Source of the DNA: Anammoximicrobium sp032229885
Lineage (GTDB): Bacteria > Planctomycetota > Planctomycetia > Pirellulales > Pirellulaceae
Assembly (NCBI GenBank): GCA_032229885.1
Contig: JAVYAJ010000144.1
Coordinates: 1 to 42,912, forward strand
DNA length: 42,912 nt
Direction: 5' to 3'
Of this stretch, positions 10,501-17,998 are shown piece after piece (position 1 is the first letter of the stretch; every line of letters starts with the position of its first letter). The position numbers were made by a program, and so were the translations under genes. The notes under the pieces were generated by a model. It was not told the origin of the DNA. It saw only the letters and a program-made list of their open reading frames with translations, and ran no database searches.

Positions 10501-11222
10501 ACGACCGCCGCCTCGGCAAAAGGCCGCAGATCGGGGTGAAGCGTCAGTTCGAGCTGATTGACCGCTCCCGTCGGCAGGGCAAGATCGAAGGTCAATTCCC
10601 CGGCCGCATTCTTGACGCCCCGCAGGGACCATTCGAGCCGCAGCACGCCGGGCGCGTTGATCGCCGCGATGATGCGCCCCGTATTGTCGCAGCCCAAGCG
10701 GAGATCGGACGGATCTCGCCCCGCGGACGGGCGGTCGTCCGTGGCAGGCTGCCATTGCGGTCGAGAAAGGACCGTGCGGCATGGCTCGAGCACGAGATCG
10801 GCCTCGGGATCCGCCCCCGGTGCGATCGTCAGCCGCGCCGTTCCGGCCAGCAGTTCGCCGCTGAGCAACGCGGTGTAAGCGGCTTGTACGATCCGCGGCT
10901 GAGCAGCGATTGGCGGCGCCGCGGACTTGGCCGCGACCGTGCTCAACAGGCCTTCGAACTCCTGACGCGGGAGCGGCACAAACGGCTCGTCCCGCACGGC
11001 CCCCGCCTCGAGCCTCCGAATGGCTTCGCTGGGCAGGAATACGCGCCGATAGCGAAGCGTCTGGCCCGCCGCGCCGATCGCGTCCGTCGCCGGGTCCGCC
11101 GTCGATTCGGCCCCCAGCGCGGCCAACGCGGACCCCGCCAGCGTCAACCAGATCGCCGCCGCGTGCCAAGCCGGGCCCCGTCGCGGCGGATCGCAGGCCG
11201 GGCCTCCGCGCCAGCGAATCAT
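4536..11222 (-). CDS. Giant exported membrane protein (2228 aa), apparent fusion of two related modules
   Basis: I do not recognise a named family. The N-terminus has a signal peptide (hydrophobic AAAIWLTLAGSALAALGAES, about residues 21-40). Two modules follow. Each begins with a short motif of the form R-x-Y-x-V-x-(L/F)P ... (Y/F)VPxxxFxxxL, at about residues 57-92 and 1156-1185. Each continues with about 900-1000 residues of beta-rich, extracytoplasmic-looking sequence and ends in several membrane segments (about 1030-1105 and 2150-2225). Between the modules, at about 1120-1145, lies VALASIGAMMFLVVVLAAAS followed by ATAQ, which looks like a complete signal peptide with an Ala-x-Ala site. 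This suggests that two genes fused in frame. The start ATG overlaps the stop of the upstream 1205-aa gene by four bases (ATGA), so translation is probably coupled. A structural or envelope role is inferred only from export and size. Confidence 0.85.
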   Translation of the reverse strand: MIRWRGGPACDPPRRGPAWHAAAIWLTLAGSALAALGAESTADPATDAIGAAGQTLRYRRVFLPSEAIRRLEAGAVRDEPFVPLPRQEFEGLLSTVAAKSAAPPIAAQPRIVQAAYTALLSGELLAGTARLTIAPGADPEADLVLEPCRTVLSRPQWQPATDDRPSAGRDPSDLRLGCDNTGRIIAAINAPGVLRLEWSLRGVKNAAGELTFDLALPTGAVNQLELTLHPDLRPFAEAAVVWPLGDPTDKAGERTWRLEFRGDEPLKIRVAPAAELPRAQPLVLYRVEQRYAVATDAVEIATRLRLDVHQQPLSEMTVQMDEGMHLYRAYYRDTLLDWSESKSDAGRRMTLAFPEPLTGAGHEIRLQALATAQVGTPWPLPRVWAPGGHWVEGVSRLEVFEPLRIADLEVDGGRQTQAARLSSPQRGEAVEIREFQPQPRVAVLLQADRGEIGVQTATLVKLGTTATTLVQDAQLSCNGAPRYRLDLGLLSGWTIDLVQSQPADALEDWRMVYGSGAGRQVQIDLRTPLATGRTLRLTVYAHRRGVQPGERLRGRDLRLGVWREATVSRSLMALAADPAHQIGLSGDMNLRRLAIEDLAAREQELVQGATGAVLYAEDAGADELTVALLEEAPSYSAEIRVDAAYREKWVEQTFRIRCQPTASKVGRLIVRFSEPMPAPLRWISDGDAQGVVLANPLRSADAAAADADFGSASWELILPRARDDAFEITAVHTAAFSGTGTVPLVSLPAAASQVGYVTVRAAAIPLNIEPQNVRPMPAEPPSPSSYSTTRGSYRYDPSLDCQLAVRMATGFSRAGAVWAKRAELSTRVLATGRAIHTVVYRLENRGTAQIAVEPPAGTELLEILVNGRSAFHPRHATTRAGVALDLPAGDRNPRISVSYLAPLPARGPLMAVTAQWPKLGVPVFERGWTVWLPPGWQAADGASAGAASWAERLFGSLLRETSRLRFQPLAWRWWLSPNAWGDRFDAPADAARRPSAAPSLSSASDRGWTVVQAPIRSGVGGRAVATDEARLYVMQHDFFRTAGWAMFLVVAGLTVWGTRRRPIWCLPITAAWGALALIVPGIGVPLLSNCFLGSLLAVAWVWFGAAKPRPPAPRASLAADSSRVALASIGAMMFLVVVLAAASATAQTAAQIRTDNDRIYQVLFPVDEEQQPSEPYVYVPRAFWNHLRREAAGGGTSARQWLILAADYRVTFDLDGAKSSLQIRELSAQYRLRTDRAAVRVLLPIRQDKIYLLPNRARLDGQPVSVAWDADGRLLAVDVPEPGEVNLELAFRPQAEQRDALVRCDVSIPRVPNAQLRLQLPNETAAVECPSARGTTTVESGGEQRIALGPADHLTLQWPADPAVVSAAAPVEAEQLMWLKFHPGAVVLEARFRFASPGGRLPEVGILASPELRLQPSRQPEQTPSISATEAGGNQRFRWKFQPPAVNEATLNLEFMLADASGVGLIRLPRLEAVATRTRRRWLGVSVDESLRYEPAADGDERIDPQAFATAWQPGTPAPEIAVSIPDGEPRWSLTTRPRETRVKVAQHLDASWGAERVDVQFRADLDVSGDGVFQHRLTLSDGLEIGEVSLREPAAARAVRWTRAADGALVVRWDQPISGPHRLEIQATRPTPRTGEQTAPRIAVQRAEIVADSLSLYRRAAVRLNMVDPSPWREAPDAGLGEYRPGWGRLAAALQAPRDSSPAPPMRVVIGSNRPRSRGIQVAVLERRQEAWAVQIQYDLQAVGGVVDSLRWEIPAEWTDSLRCDCEGALEVIPIPGQKRRQLILRPRQALTGAQRLTISGLLATPQGEAVQALDIVPLDVETADRYLCAPAQINQQGIAWKTTGLREIAELPDGFDPPSEPHKVFIATQPRFRASIADVQTESSRPRVVLADCEVVCAPDGAVAGTVAFDLQPSGIDHCDLELPENLQLIDVAFGGLPAMLDALEPGRYRLMFGPRQLTQQMQVVFQGQMIPGGPDGRRVVPVPRLVGIPVDQTLWTVRSSALTPLEIFPAQNRVDPVKLDFTRFANRARLIESASEAVAAADPNIAVRWYTGWFQQLADARSQIEHRLAADPDLGSRYAADLAAVNAARAELDERRKNLPPLADTDAAAPPQPKNRAATDNQQAAIVTGDENVEARFPSVADTDARQRGAAAALLAALAVVGALLLPHPPQPGWGSLVAPLFGLLVGVVWWCFFTPSVLGLIAAVLAAGIGLRRWLWPAFAPIPN

Positions 11223-14200
11223 GGCGCCGTCCCTCCCAGCGGAACTTCCAGCGGCGAGGTCGCGGTCGTGGATGGAAACGGCGCGGGCGCGTCATGCTTC
11301 GATTCGGTCAACGCGCCGATGCGCGCCGTCTTCGATTCCGAGACGCTCGGGCGCACGCCTCCGCGCACCCGCGTGCGCCGCGCCGCGCGGTGATCGACGG
11401 CGATCTTCAAGGCCCAGGCCAACAACGCCAACGCCAGCCCCAGCAGCGAAGCTTGGGCCGTGGCCGCCGCCAGATCGGGCGCCGCCAGCACCATGGCCAG
11501 CGTCGCGACGCCCGCGAAAAAAAACAGGGCCGGATGACGGCAGGCGGGGGCGTAGATCAACACCAGCCCCCACCCCAAGGCGATTCCGGACAACGTCAAG
11601 ACGATCGTCCCCCGCTGGGCGATCGTCACGTCGATGCCGCCCACCTCGCCGAAACCGCTGAACAAATAGCGCGGCGACGAATCGGACAACGGCGGCTGGC
11701 GGCTGGCCCCGATCCAAGCCTCCATCGCCCGCTGATCGAGAACCGGCCGTCGCTCGACCAGCAAGCCTCGTCCCTGCCAGGTCATCTCCGGCGTGAGATT
11801 GGCCGGCGCCAACAGCAGATGTTCACTCGCCGGCAACACCAGTTCCCAGTACATCTGTTTCGCGGTTCCGGCCCCCTGCAGCGACGGCAAGGCCAGCGAG
11901 ACCTGACCGAACGATGGCCGCGGCTGGGATACGGTCTGCCAGATTTCCACCACGTGTTCTTGCGCCGTAGCGGTTCGCGGCAGGCCGATCGCGAGCAGTC
12001 CGGACACGCCTTGGTCCGGCCGGATTCTGCGGCCATCCAACAGGATTTCGTCGACCTGTCCACCGTCGGCCGGCCGGAACAGGATGCGCTGCTCGTCGGT
12101 CAGCACGCGAAACACGGCCCGGTCGCGTCGCTCGGTCGCCGCGAGCTGCGTTTGAAACCAGGCCTGCAACCACACCGTCGACGTCCGCCGGCGCTGATCC
12201 AAGCGGGCAATCAGCAGGTCCACCTCCGTCGGAAACGACCGCGAGACGTAGGTCTGGCCGGACTCCGGACGCTCGGGCGACGCTTCTCGTTCCCAGCCTT
12301 CGTCGGCCACCTGGATATGGGCAACTTGGCTAGCGCCGATATCCAGGCGACAGACGGTCAACATCGTGTCCTCGCCGGCGACGGGCACGGGCAGGGGAAC
12401 CCGCGCCGGGCTGGCGCCGGTCAACCCCGGAGCCGGCGTCGGGACGTCGTACTGCAGCACGATCTCCAGCGGGCCGATCCGCTCGGCCAGCAGATCCACC
12501 TGGATCCGAACCGGCTGGTCTCCGCTTGCGCCCGCCGGAGGCGCGGACGAATCGCCGGTGTCCGTGATGTCGGACGCGGACTCGTCGAACGGCAAAGCCT
12601 GGTCTTCCGTCAGGATCGTCAGCGTGCCGGACGCCAGCACCGCGCGCGGAACGCGCAGTTCCAGCGCGCGCAAGGGCTCGTAGGCGATCCGATAATTCAA
12701 CTGTTGACGCACGTGCAGACGATCGCGCTCGGCCTGCACACGGACCCGCGCCGCCACCGACACGGCGCGCGCCCGCAGCCGCAGGGTGGCGCCGAGGACG
12801 GCCGATTTGACGTCGCTCCGCTCGCGCAGGAATTGCGGCGTCTGTTGCCGCACGGGCAGCTCGAGCGGCGGCGGAAACGGCTCGCGTTCCAGATCCTGCT
12901 GGTCGCTGTCGGCGATCGTCAGTTCCACGTTGTCGGCCGGCACCACGGCCACGATCGCCCGCGTCGAAGCCTTGGCTTCAGGCCGTGGCAGCGCGATCGA
13001 GATCGCGCCGCCACGGTCGGCAATTTCTTGGACCGCTTCCACGTACAAGGTGAACTCGCCGCTGTCCGGCACGGCCGCCGCCTTCAACGGAATCTGCAGC
13101 GGCTCGCGTTTGTCGCGATCCAACGCATCCGCGTCGACCAGAAAGTCCGGACCGACCTGCTCGACGCGCCAATTCGGCAATTGAATGTTCACGCCGTAGG
13201 CCGGGGTTCCGCGGACCTTGTACTTCAGGGTCGCCGTCAACCGCACCTGGGTCGCTTCGACCTGCAACACGTAGGATGGATCGACGCTCATCTGCGTCTC
13301 TTGCGGCGCCACTTGAATCCGCAGCGAGTACGCGCGGCGAAACGACTCGAACCGCGCGGCGACCGTGTCCCGCAGCGTTTCGGGAGGAACCGTCCGCTGG
13401 ACGTTGGGCCCTGGCTTCCAAGTCACGGACAGGTCGCCGTCCACGACGACATCGATCACCTCCGCCTGGCGAATCGCGTCCTCGACCTCCACGCCTCCGG
13501 CTTCGAACTCCGGCAACTTGCCGTTGCCGGTCGGAGTGATCTCGGTCAGCAATTGAATCTCGCCTGGATCCGACCGAGGCCGGTCCAGCTTGACCTGCAC
13601 GACCGTCCCCTGCGACTCTTCGCGCGCCGCCGCCTGCGTCAGCCGATATCCGCTCGCGCTCGGCTGCGTCGGCAGCAACTGCGTGCCCGGCGGCAGCCGG
13701 ATGTTGAACGATTCGACCTCGCCGCGCAGACAGGTCACGTTCACGCGCACGTCGCCCGTCACGTTCCGCAGATCCTCGACGCGGACCATCGACTTGACAT
13801 CCGCGCGAAACGACGGGCGGGTGTCCGTCAGGGGAACACGAACTTTGTTCCACGCAATTTGAAAGTCTCCCGCGACTCCCGTGACCAAAAAACGCGTTTC
13901 TCCCTCGGCGCGCTGGATCTCCAACAGCCCGCCGTTGACGGTGGCCAACGCATCGGGAATCGCGACCCGCAGGTCGAGATTCGCCGATGCGGCTCGCGGC
14001 AACTGGAGGCTCAATCGCAGCTCGTTGCCGACCTCGCGCACGGGGGCCACGAGCCGCAGCGAGAGCTGGTGCGATTTGTCCGGCGAACCGTGCAGCCAGC
14101 ACACATGCCCGCCGTTGTCCGGGTCGAGACTCAAGAAGAACTCGCCGTCGCCTTGATACTCGGGCGGCTGGCGAAGGATAGCCTCGTTGCAACGCAGAGG

Positions 14201-14836
14201 CACACGCACCCAGCCGGATTGCGACACGCGCAACGTGATCGTGGCGGTCAGCTCGGCGCGAGTCCCATCCGCCCTGCCCGTGATCGTCAGTTCCTGCAGG
14301 GCAAACGAGGGCGGCGCGGTTCCCTGCGCCCTCCCTTCGAGATCCGACTGCAACAGCTGGCGAAACTCGTCGTAGGAAAAGTTCGGGACCGGCACCAGGC
14401 GTCCGTCTTGATCTCGAAGATAATAGACGTCGGGCTTGACCTCCTGCACCGGCTGCGGCACGGATGACAGCGCTGGCCCGGACGCCTGGAGGGGCGCCGG
14501 CGGTTGGGATGACGCTGGCGGCGATTGCACCGCGGGCGATGACTGTCCGGAAGACGCCGCGGGCGCCGGCTGGACCGATTCGGGCGAGGCGGGCGCCTGG
14601 GGGGGCGCAGCCGACTGGGGCGAAGCAACCGGCGCCGTCGGAGCGGGTTGCGGCACGGAAGCCGGTTGCTGCGGCGGCGGGACCGGCGGCGGCGTGTTCT
14701 CGACGGGCGGCGTTGGCGCGGCTGGCGCAGAAGCGGCTGGCACAGTCGGCTCGGCCGCCCGCGCAGCGCGCAGCGCGCTTGGCAACAACCAAACGCAAAC
14801 CGCCAACCATACGAACCAACGCTTGCGTCCAGGCAC
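11219..14836 (-). CDS. Large exported membrane protein (1205 aa), single-module relative of the downstream giant
   Basis: The 1205-aa product starts with a signal peptide (RKRWFVWLAVCVWLLPSALR, then an Ala-x-Ala type site). A Pro/Ala/Ser-rich stretch follows to about residue 135, and then a module opening with DVYYLRDQDGRLVPVPNFSY at about residue 135. The rest is long, beta-rich and without cysteine clusters. It ends in three or so membrane helices at about 1078-1147 and a short polar tail. The layout (signal, opening motif, long extracytoplasmic body, terminal helices) matches each half of the 2228-aa protein next to it. The start is GTG at 14836, supported by GAGGAG eleven bases upstream. 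The gene overlaps the next by ATGA. It is not a recognised family; a complex of the two proteins at the cell envelope is plausible but inferred. Confidence 0.85.
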   Translation of the reverse strand: MPGRKRWFVWLAVCVWLLPSALRAARAAEPTVPAASAPAAPTPPVENTPPPVPPPQQPASVPQPAPTAPVASPQSAAPPQAPASPESVQPAPAASSGQSSPAVQSPPASSQPPAPLQASGPALSSVPQPVQEVKPDVYYLRDQDGRLVPVPNFSYDEFRQLLQSDLEGRAQGTAPPSFALQELTITGRADGTRAELTATITLRVSQSGWVRVPLRCNEAILRQPPEYQGDGEFFLSLDPDNGGHVCWLHGSPDKSHQLSLRLVAPVREVGNELRLSLQLPRAASANLDLRVAIPDALATVNGGLLEIQRAEGETRFLVTGVAGDFQIAWNKVRVPLTDTRPSFRADVKSMVRVEDLRNVTGDVRVNVTCLRGEVESFNIRLPPGTQLLPTQPSASGYRLTQAAAREESQGTVVQVKLDRPRSDPGEIQLLTEITPTGNGKLPEFEAGGVEVEDAIRQAEVIDVVVDGDLSVTWKPGPNVQRTVPPETLRDTVAARFESFRRAYSLRIQVAPQETQMSVDPSYVLQVEATQVRLTATLKYKVRGTPAYGVNIQLPNWRVEQVGPDFLVDADALDRDKREPLQIPLKAAAVPDSGEFTLYVEAVQEIADRGGAISIALPRPEAKASTRAIVAVVPADNVELTIADSDQQDLEREPFPPPLELPVRQQTPQFLRERSDVKSAVLGATLRLRARAVSVAARVRVQAERDRLHVRQQLNYRIAYEPLRALELRVPRAVLASGTLTILTEDQALPFDESASDITDTGDSSAPPAGASGDQPVRIQVDLLAERIGPLEIVLQYDVPTPAPGLTGASPARVPLPVPVAGEDTMLTVCRLDIGASQVAHIQVADEGWEREASPERPESGQTYVSRSFPTEVDLLIARLDQRRRTSTVWLQAWFQTQLAATERRDRAVFRVLTDEQRILFRPADGGQVDEILLDGRRIRPDQGVSGLLAIGLPRTATAQEHVVEIWQTVSQPRPSFGQVSLALPSLQGAGTAKQMYWELVLPASEHLLLAPANLTPEMTWQGRGLLVERRPVLDQRAMEAWIGASRQPPLSDSSPRYLFSGFGEVGGIDVTIAQRGTIVLTLSGIALGWGLVLIYAPACRHPALFFFAGVATLAMVLAAPDLAAATAQASLLGLALALLAWALKIAVDHRAARRTRVRGGVRPSVSESKTARIGALTESKHDAPAPFPSTTATSPLEVPLGGTAP

Positions 14837-14983
14837 TGTCGAAACCGCTCCTCACGCGAAACGAACGGCAAACCGGCCGTCACACCAACGAGACGAAAAG
14901 ATCGATCGGACGAGTTCAGCCTACCAGGTCTTCGCTTTTGCTCCAAACTGCGATATCGATGGATTCTGACGTGCGGCGAGCGA

Positions 14984-15790
14984 TTATTCCGCTTGCTTCA
15001 GCGCCCCCAACAATTCCGCATGCAGGCCGCGCGTCGCGGCCGTCAACAGATTCGGTCGCCGTAAATCGAATGCGCCGCCCGCGATGGACGTCACGACGGC
15101 CCCGGCTTCCCTCGCGATCAACACGCCCGCCGCCACGTCCCACACGTGAACGGACGACGCAAAATAAGCGTCCAGTCGCCCTGAACCAACATAGCACAAG
15201 TTCAGCGCCGCCGAGCCGGTTCGTCGAACGGATTGGCCGGCGCACAACACTTCGGTGAACCGCCGAATCTCGATCGACGTACGCGGCACGTTGGTCGAAA
15301 AACTGACTGCGACGAGCGCTTCGTCCAACGACACACAACGGCTGGCGCGAACCGGCTGACCGTTCAGAAACGCCCCCTGCCCTCGGGCCGCCGTGAAACA
15401 CTCGTCCAGCAACGGATCGTAGACCGTCGCCACCTGCAGCGCGCCCGCTTGCTCCAACGCGACCGAGACGCAATACGACGGCATCCGCCGGATGTAGTTC
15501 AAGGTACCATCCAGCGGATCGACAATCCAGCGAAAATCTACCGGTTCCTGCTCGGACCGCGGCATGGGTTCGTCCAAATCGGCTTCCTCGCCGACGAACT
15601 GGTGTGTGGGAAAGGCCGCGCTCAGAATGCTGCGGATCGCCCGCTGCGACGCCAGATCGGCGTCCGTCACAAGGTCTTTCGGACCCTTCTCGCGGACGGC
15701 GAAACGACCCACGTGCCGCTGCAAAACCGCGCCGCCAGCGCGAGCGGCTCGTTCGCAAACCGTCAGGAAACTATGTTGGTCATTGGTCAT
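14984..15790 (-). CDS. Inositol monophosphatase family protein
   Basis: The 268-aa product belongs to the Mg-dependent FIG/IMPase superfamily, which removes phosphate from inositol 1-phosphate, histidinol phosphate, PAP or fructose 1,6-bisphosphate. Seen directly are GEE at 67-69, WIVDPLDGTLNY at about 88-99 (the two aspartates and the DGT loop bind metal) and WDVAAGVLIAREAG at 217-230 with metal ligand Asp218. The length matches SuhB/HisN-type proteins. I cannot tell which substrate is used, so no symbol is given. The start ATG at 15790 is the first in a local ATGACCA duplication. It is the first gene of the minus-strand run leading to the two giant proteins and glyA, with 147 bp before the next gene. 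Confidence 0.9.
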   Translation of the reverse strand: MTNDQHSFLTVCERAARAGGAVLQRHVGRFAVREKGPKDLVTDADLASQRAIRSILSAAFPTHQFVGEEADLDEPMPRSEQEPVDFRWIVDPLDGTLNYIRRMPSYCVSVALEQAGALQVATVYDPLLDECFTAARGQGAFLNGQPVRASRCVSLDEALVAVSFSTNVPRTSIEIRRFTEVLCAGQSVRRTGSAALNLCYVGSGRLDAYFASSVHVWDVAAGVLIAREAGAVVTSIAGGAFDLRRPNLLTAATRGLHAELLGALKQAE

Positions 15791-15941
15791 TGGTCACGGG
15801 TTGGCTGTCGGGTGGCATCGGGCATCTCGGCCGTGGCATCGCTGCTGGGCTGCCGATCGTCTCTGGACACGACGAACGCATGTGCTATCATACGGCCTAC
15901 TGATCGTGCGGTCGCGATGCAGCAGATGGGCGTGGGTGCGA

Positions 15942-16036
15942 CTGCCGTGTGCCATGAACCCTGCCGTGTGCCATGAACCCTGCCGTGTGCCATGAACCCT
16001 GCCGTGTGCCATGAACCCTGCCGTGTGCCATGAACC
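15942..16036. repeat. Five perfect tandem copies of a 19-bp unit
   Basis: CTGCCGTGTGCCATGAACC is repeated five times without a mismatch at 15942, 15961, 15980, 15999 and 16018. It fills most of the region between the divergent inositol monophosphatase-like gene and the unknown gene starting at 16067, so it probably sits in their promoter region. The unit has no obvious internal dyad, and a 19-bp period does not favour coding. Perfect identity suggests recent expansion. Confidence 0.97.
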
Positions 16037-16066
16037 GTAGTGACGGCTCGAGAGGACAGTTCGCCG

Positions 16067-16903
16067 ATGTGGCGCATCCAGCAAACGCAGGCTATTCTAA
16101 ACGCTCCGGGATTGACCGCCAGCGTCGACCTGCGGCGCCCTGACGACGGCATAACCAACGTCCGCCACGGCGAGATGCCTGCGTCCGGCGCGCGCTTGCT
16201 GCAGATCCGGCCTCGCCGGGGCGCCCACCGCGCCGCGCTGTTGGATGCCTACGTTCGCGGTCCCGATCTGGTTGCCTCGTATCGCCCGGCGTCGAGCGAG
16301 TCGTTGGCGATTCAAGTCTATTGGCGGTTCATCGCGTTTCGCGACCTGGATGCGGTCGGCCTCGAGCTGATCGTCTCGGTCCAGACAGACCTGTTGGACG
16401 ACGACCCATGCTCGACCGTCGGCAGCGAGCTGCCTTGCGGCGAGCTGCGACAGGCGATTCGCTCGGATCCCGTCGGTTTCGCTTCGGTGGACCTGCCCGC
16501 CGAGCTCGAGACGTCCACGCGACGCCAGATGGGCATCGGCCTGTTCCTGTATCGCCCGGACGCCACGCGAACTGCCCCGCCTAGCGAAAACCTGTCTGAT
16601 GCGAACCTGTCTGATGCGAACCTGTCTGCGGGCGCCCACCCGACCCACACAAGCTCGCGCCGCGCCAGCGCACTGGAAATGGTCCACCCCGCCGACTTCG
16701 CGGCCGGCGAGTTCATGCGACGGGGCGGATCAGGCCTGGTCCAATCCCAGTTCGCTCTGTTCGAGGAACGTTTGGAAAAAGGCGTGATCCGTCGAGCGCG
16801 AATGGCTGCCGTCCTGCTCGCGTGCGACGCTCGCGATGATGAACCCATCGCCGATCAATGCTATCGCCGCTGGTTGACGACGGAGACGCCCCTGAGCGTC
16901 TGA
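16067..16903 (+). CDS. Hypothetical protein (278 aa) with short pentapeptide-like repeat
   Basis: I do not recognise a family. There is no signal peptide or membrane segment, so it is probably cytoplasmic. The N-terminal half (about residues 1-165) looks folded, with segments such as LAIQVYWRFIAFRDLDAVGL. A low-complexity stretch around residues 172-195 contains NLSDANLSDANLSAG, encoded by a 15-bp direct repeat. A more conserved-looking C-terminal part follows (MVHPADFAAGEFMRRGGSGL, then a helical region with a CYRRW end). The ATG at 16067 is chosen because AGAGGA lies ten bases upstream; an earlier in-frame GTG at 16040 would place the start almost against the 19-bp repeats. It converges on the epimerase-like gene. 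Confidence 0.7.
   Translation: MWRIQQTQAILNAPGLTASVDLRRPDDGITNVRHGEMPASGARLLQIRPRRGAHRAALLDAYVRGPDLVASYRPASSESLAIQVYWRFIAFRDLDAVGLELIVSVQTDLLDDDPCSTVGSELPCGELRQAIRSDPVGFASVDLPAELETSTRRQMGIGLFLYRPDATRTAPPSENLSDANLSDANLSAGAHPTHTSSRRASALEMVHPADFAAGEFMRRGGSGLVQSQFALFEERLEKGVIRRARMAAVLLACDARDDEPIADQCYRRWLTTETPLSV
16589..16628 (+). repeat. 15-bp direct repeat inside the hypothetical gene
   Basis: AACCTGTCTGATGCG occurs at 16589-16603 and 16604-16618, and its first ten bases recur at 16619-16628. In frame it gives ANLSD pentapeptides, matching the A(D/N)Lxx pentapeptide-repeat consensus, but it is too short to form a solenoid. Because the period is a multiple of three, length changes here keep the frame. 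Confidence 0.9.
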
Positions 16904-16946
16904 GACGCCCGGCTGAGACTCCGTTTGAGCCCTTGATCCGAGCGTC

Positions 16947-17696
16947 TCACATCATGCTTTCCATCAACAGCCGCATCTTTCGCAGCTCGCCGAAATGATC
17001 CGCGTCCGGCATTTCTCCCAGGTGCACGGACAACGCCCGATCATAGTTCTCCTTGGCCAACAAGTTGACCAAGCGTCCGTATTCGATTTCGCCTTGCCCG
17101 ATCCGCACGTGCAGCTTGGTCTTGGTCGAGTCGCGGAGATGCACGTGGTACGTATACTTCAGCAGGCGATCGAAGTTCTTGGGCCCGTTGGGATTGCACA
17201 GATAATGGCTCGGATCGAGCGTCACTCCCAAGCCCGCCACGTTGTCGCACAGGACGATGACCGTGTCGGGATCCTCGGACAGACGACCGAGCTGACTTTT
17301 GATCGCCACCCGCACGCCATCGGTCTCCGCCAGGCTGACCAACCGCTGGAGATGCTCGACTTCCTGGTTGAACGGCGTCCCCAGCTCGGCCGAGGGCACC
17401 GTCAAGGTGACGACTTTGGTTGCCTTGGCAAGCTGGCAACAGGCGGCAAACTGTCGATAGAACTCGTCGCCTTCGGCGTCGATCTGCACGCTGTACGAGA
17501 TCACGGTCGCCCGATGCGAATTACGGCAGGCCGTGATCGCCGCCGCCAAATCGGCGGCGACGGCTGACGGGCGAAGATGGTTCCCGTTCTCGTGAATGTC
17601 GATCTCGAGGTTCGTGTACTCCAGATCCACCAACGCACTGACGGCTTGGCTCAGGGACAGGCTGGGAAAACACTCCGTCGAAGCAGCCACTAACAC
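16947..17696 (-). CDS. Sugar phosphate isomerase/epimerase-like TIM-barrel protein
   Basis: The 249-aa product resembles the xylose-isomerase-like AP-endonuclease 2/IolE fold. It opens with VAASTECFPSLSLSQAVSAL and has the first barrel strand EYTNLEIDIHENG. Later come GLGVTLDPSHYLCNPNGP, HVHLRDSTKTKLHVRIGQGE and the closing LSVHLGEMPDADHFGELRKM. These contain the usual metal-ligand candidates (Glu, Asp/His and the HVHLRD histidines). The substrate is unknown, and planctomycetes carry many paralogues. The start is taken as GTG at 17696, preceded by AAAGGG and matching the family N-terminus. A longer open frame to 17834 runs through a repetitive intergenic stretch and is not favoured. The gene stands alone on the minus strand. 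Confidence 0.8.
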   Translation of the reverse strand: MLVAASTECFPSLSLSQAVSALVDLEYTNLEIDIHENGNHLRPSAVAADLAAAITACRNSHRATVISYSVQIDAEGDEFYRQFAACCQLAKATKVVTLTVPSAELGTPFNQEVEHLQRLVSLAETDGVRVAIKSQLGRLSEDPDTVIVLCDNVAGLGVTLDPSHYLCNPNGPKNFDRLLKYTYHVHLRDSTKTKLHVRIGQGEIEYGRLVNLLAKENYDRALSVHLGEMPDADHFGELRKMRLLMESMM

Positions 17697-17800
17697 AATG
17701 CAGGCCCTTTCTCGCGCAAGACAATCCGAGGAAATCCATTTTCCTTTCGCATAGCTTAACCCAAGCGCCATACATTGGGCAACACCGGCATGGGGCAACA

Positions 17801-17830
17801 CCGACCGACGGGTCGCCGACCGACGGGTCG
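17801..17830. repeat. Perfect 15-bp tandem duplication containing a dyad
   Basis: CCGACCGACGGGTCG is present twice in a row. Each copy contains CGACC and GGTCG arms around GACG-type spacing. Just upstream, GGCAACACCG also occurs twice, 15 bp apart. All of this is in the 587-bp region between the divergent epimerase-like and PQQ-like genes. Confidence 0.9.
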
Positions 17831-17964
17831 CCAATGGTCGGATCGACAGGCGGCGCGTGGCAGCTCGTGCGCGGTTTCTGTGGCGTCAAGATCGAGCAGG
17901 AGCATTGGCCGATAACGCCGCGGGTTGCGGGCAGCCGACCGTTTGGCGGACGGGATTTGTTCGA

Positions 17965-17998
17965 CCAGGCGCCGTCCATGAATGGACGGTGCGCCTGG
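17965..17998. other. Strong hairpin in the 587-bp divergent intergenic region
   Basis: CCAGGCGCCGTCCAT (17965-17979) pairs over its whole length with 17982-17998, leaving a 2-nt bulge (TG at 17990-17991) and a 2-nt loop. Nothing else in 17697-18283 looks like a gene. The hairpin is about 290 bp upstream of the PQQ-like gene. It may be a repetitive extragenic palindrome, an RNA structure or a binding site; the sequence alone does not decide. Confidence 0.75.

Noticed and set aside
10910..14467. Plus-strand open frame of 1185 codons antisense to the giant genes
   Set aside because: Composition is Arg/Gln/His-rich, typical of an antisense shadow in GC-rich DNA, and no domain is seen.
15942..16036. 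CRISPR array
   Set aside because: The 19-bp units are directly adjacent with no spacers, and no cas gene is present.
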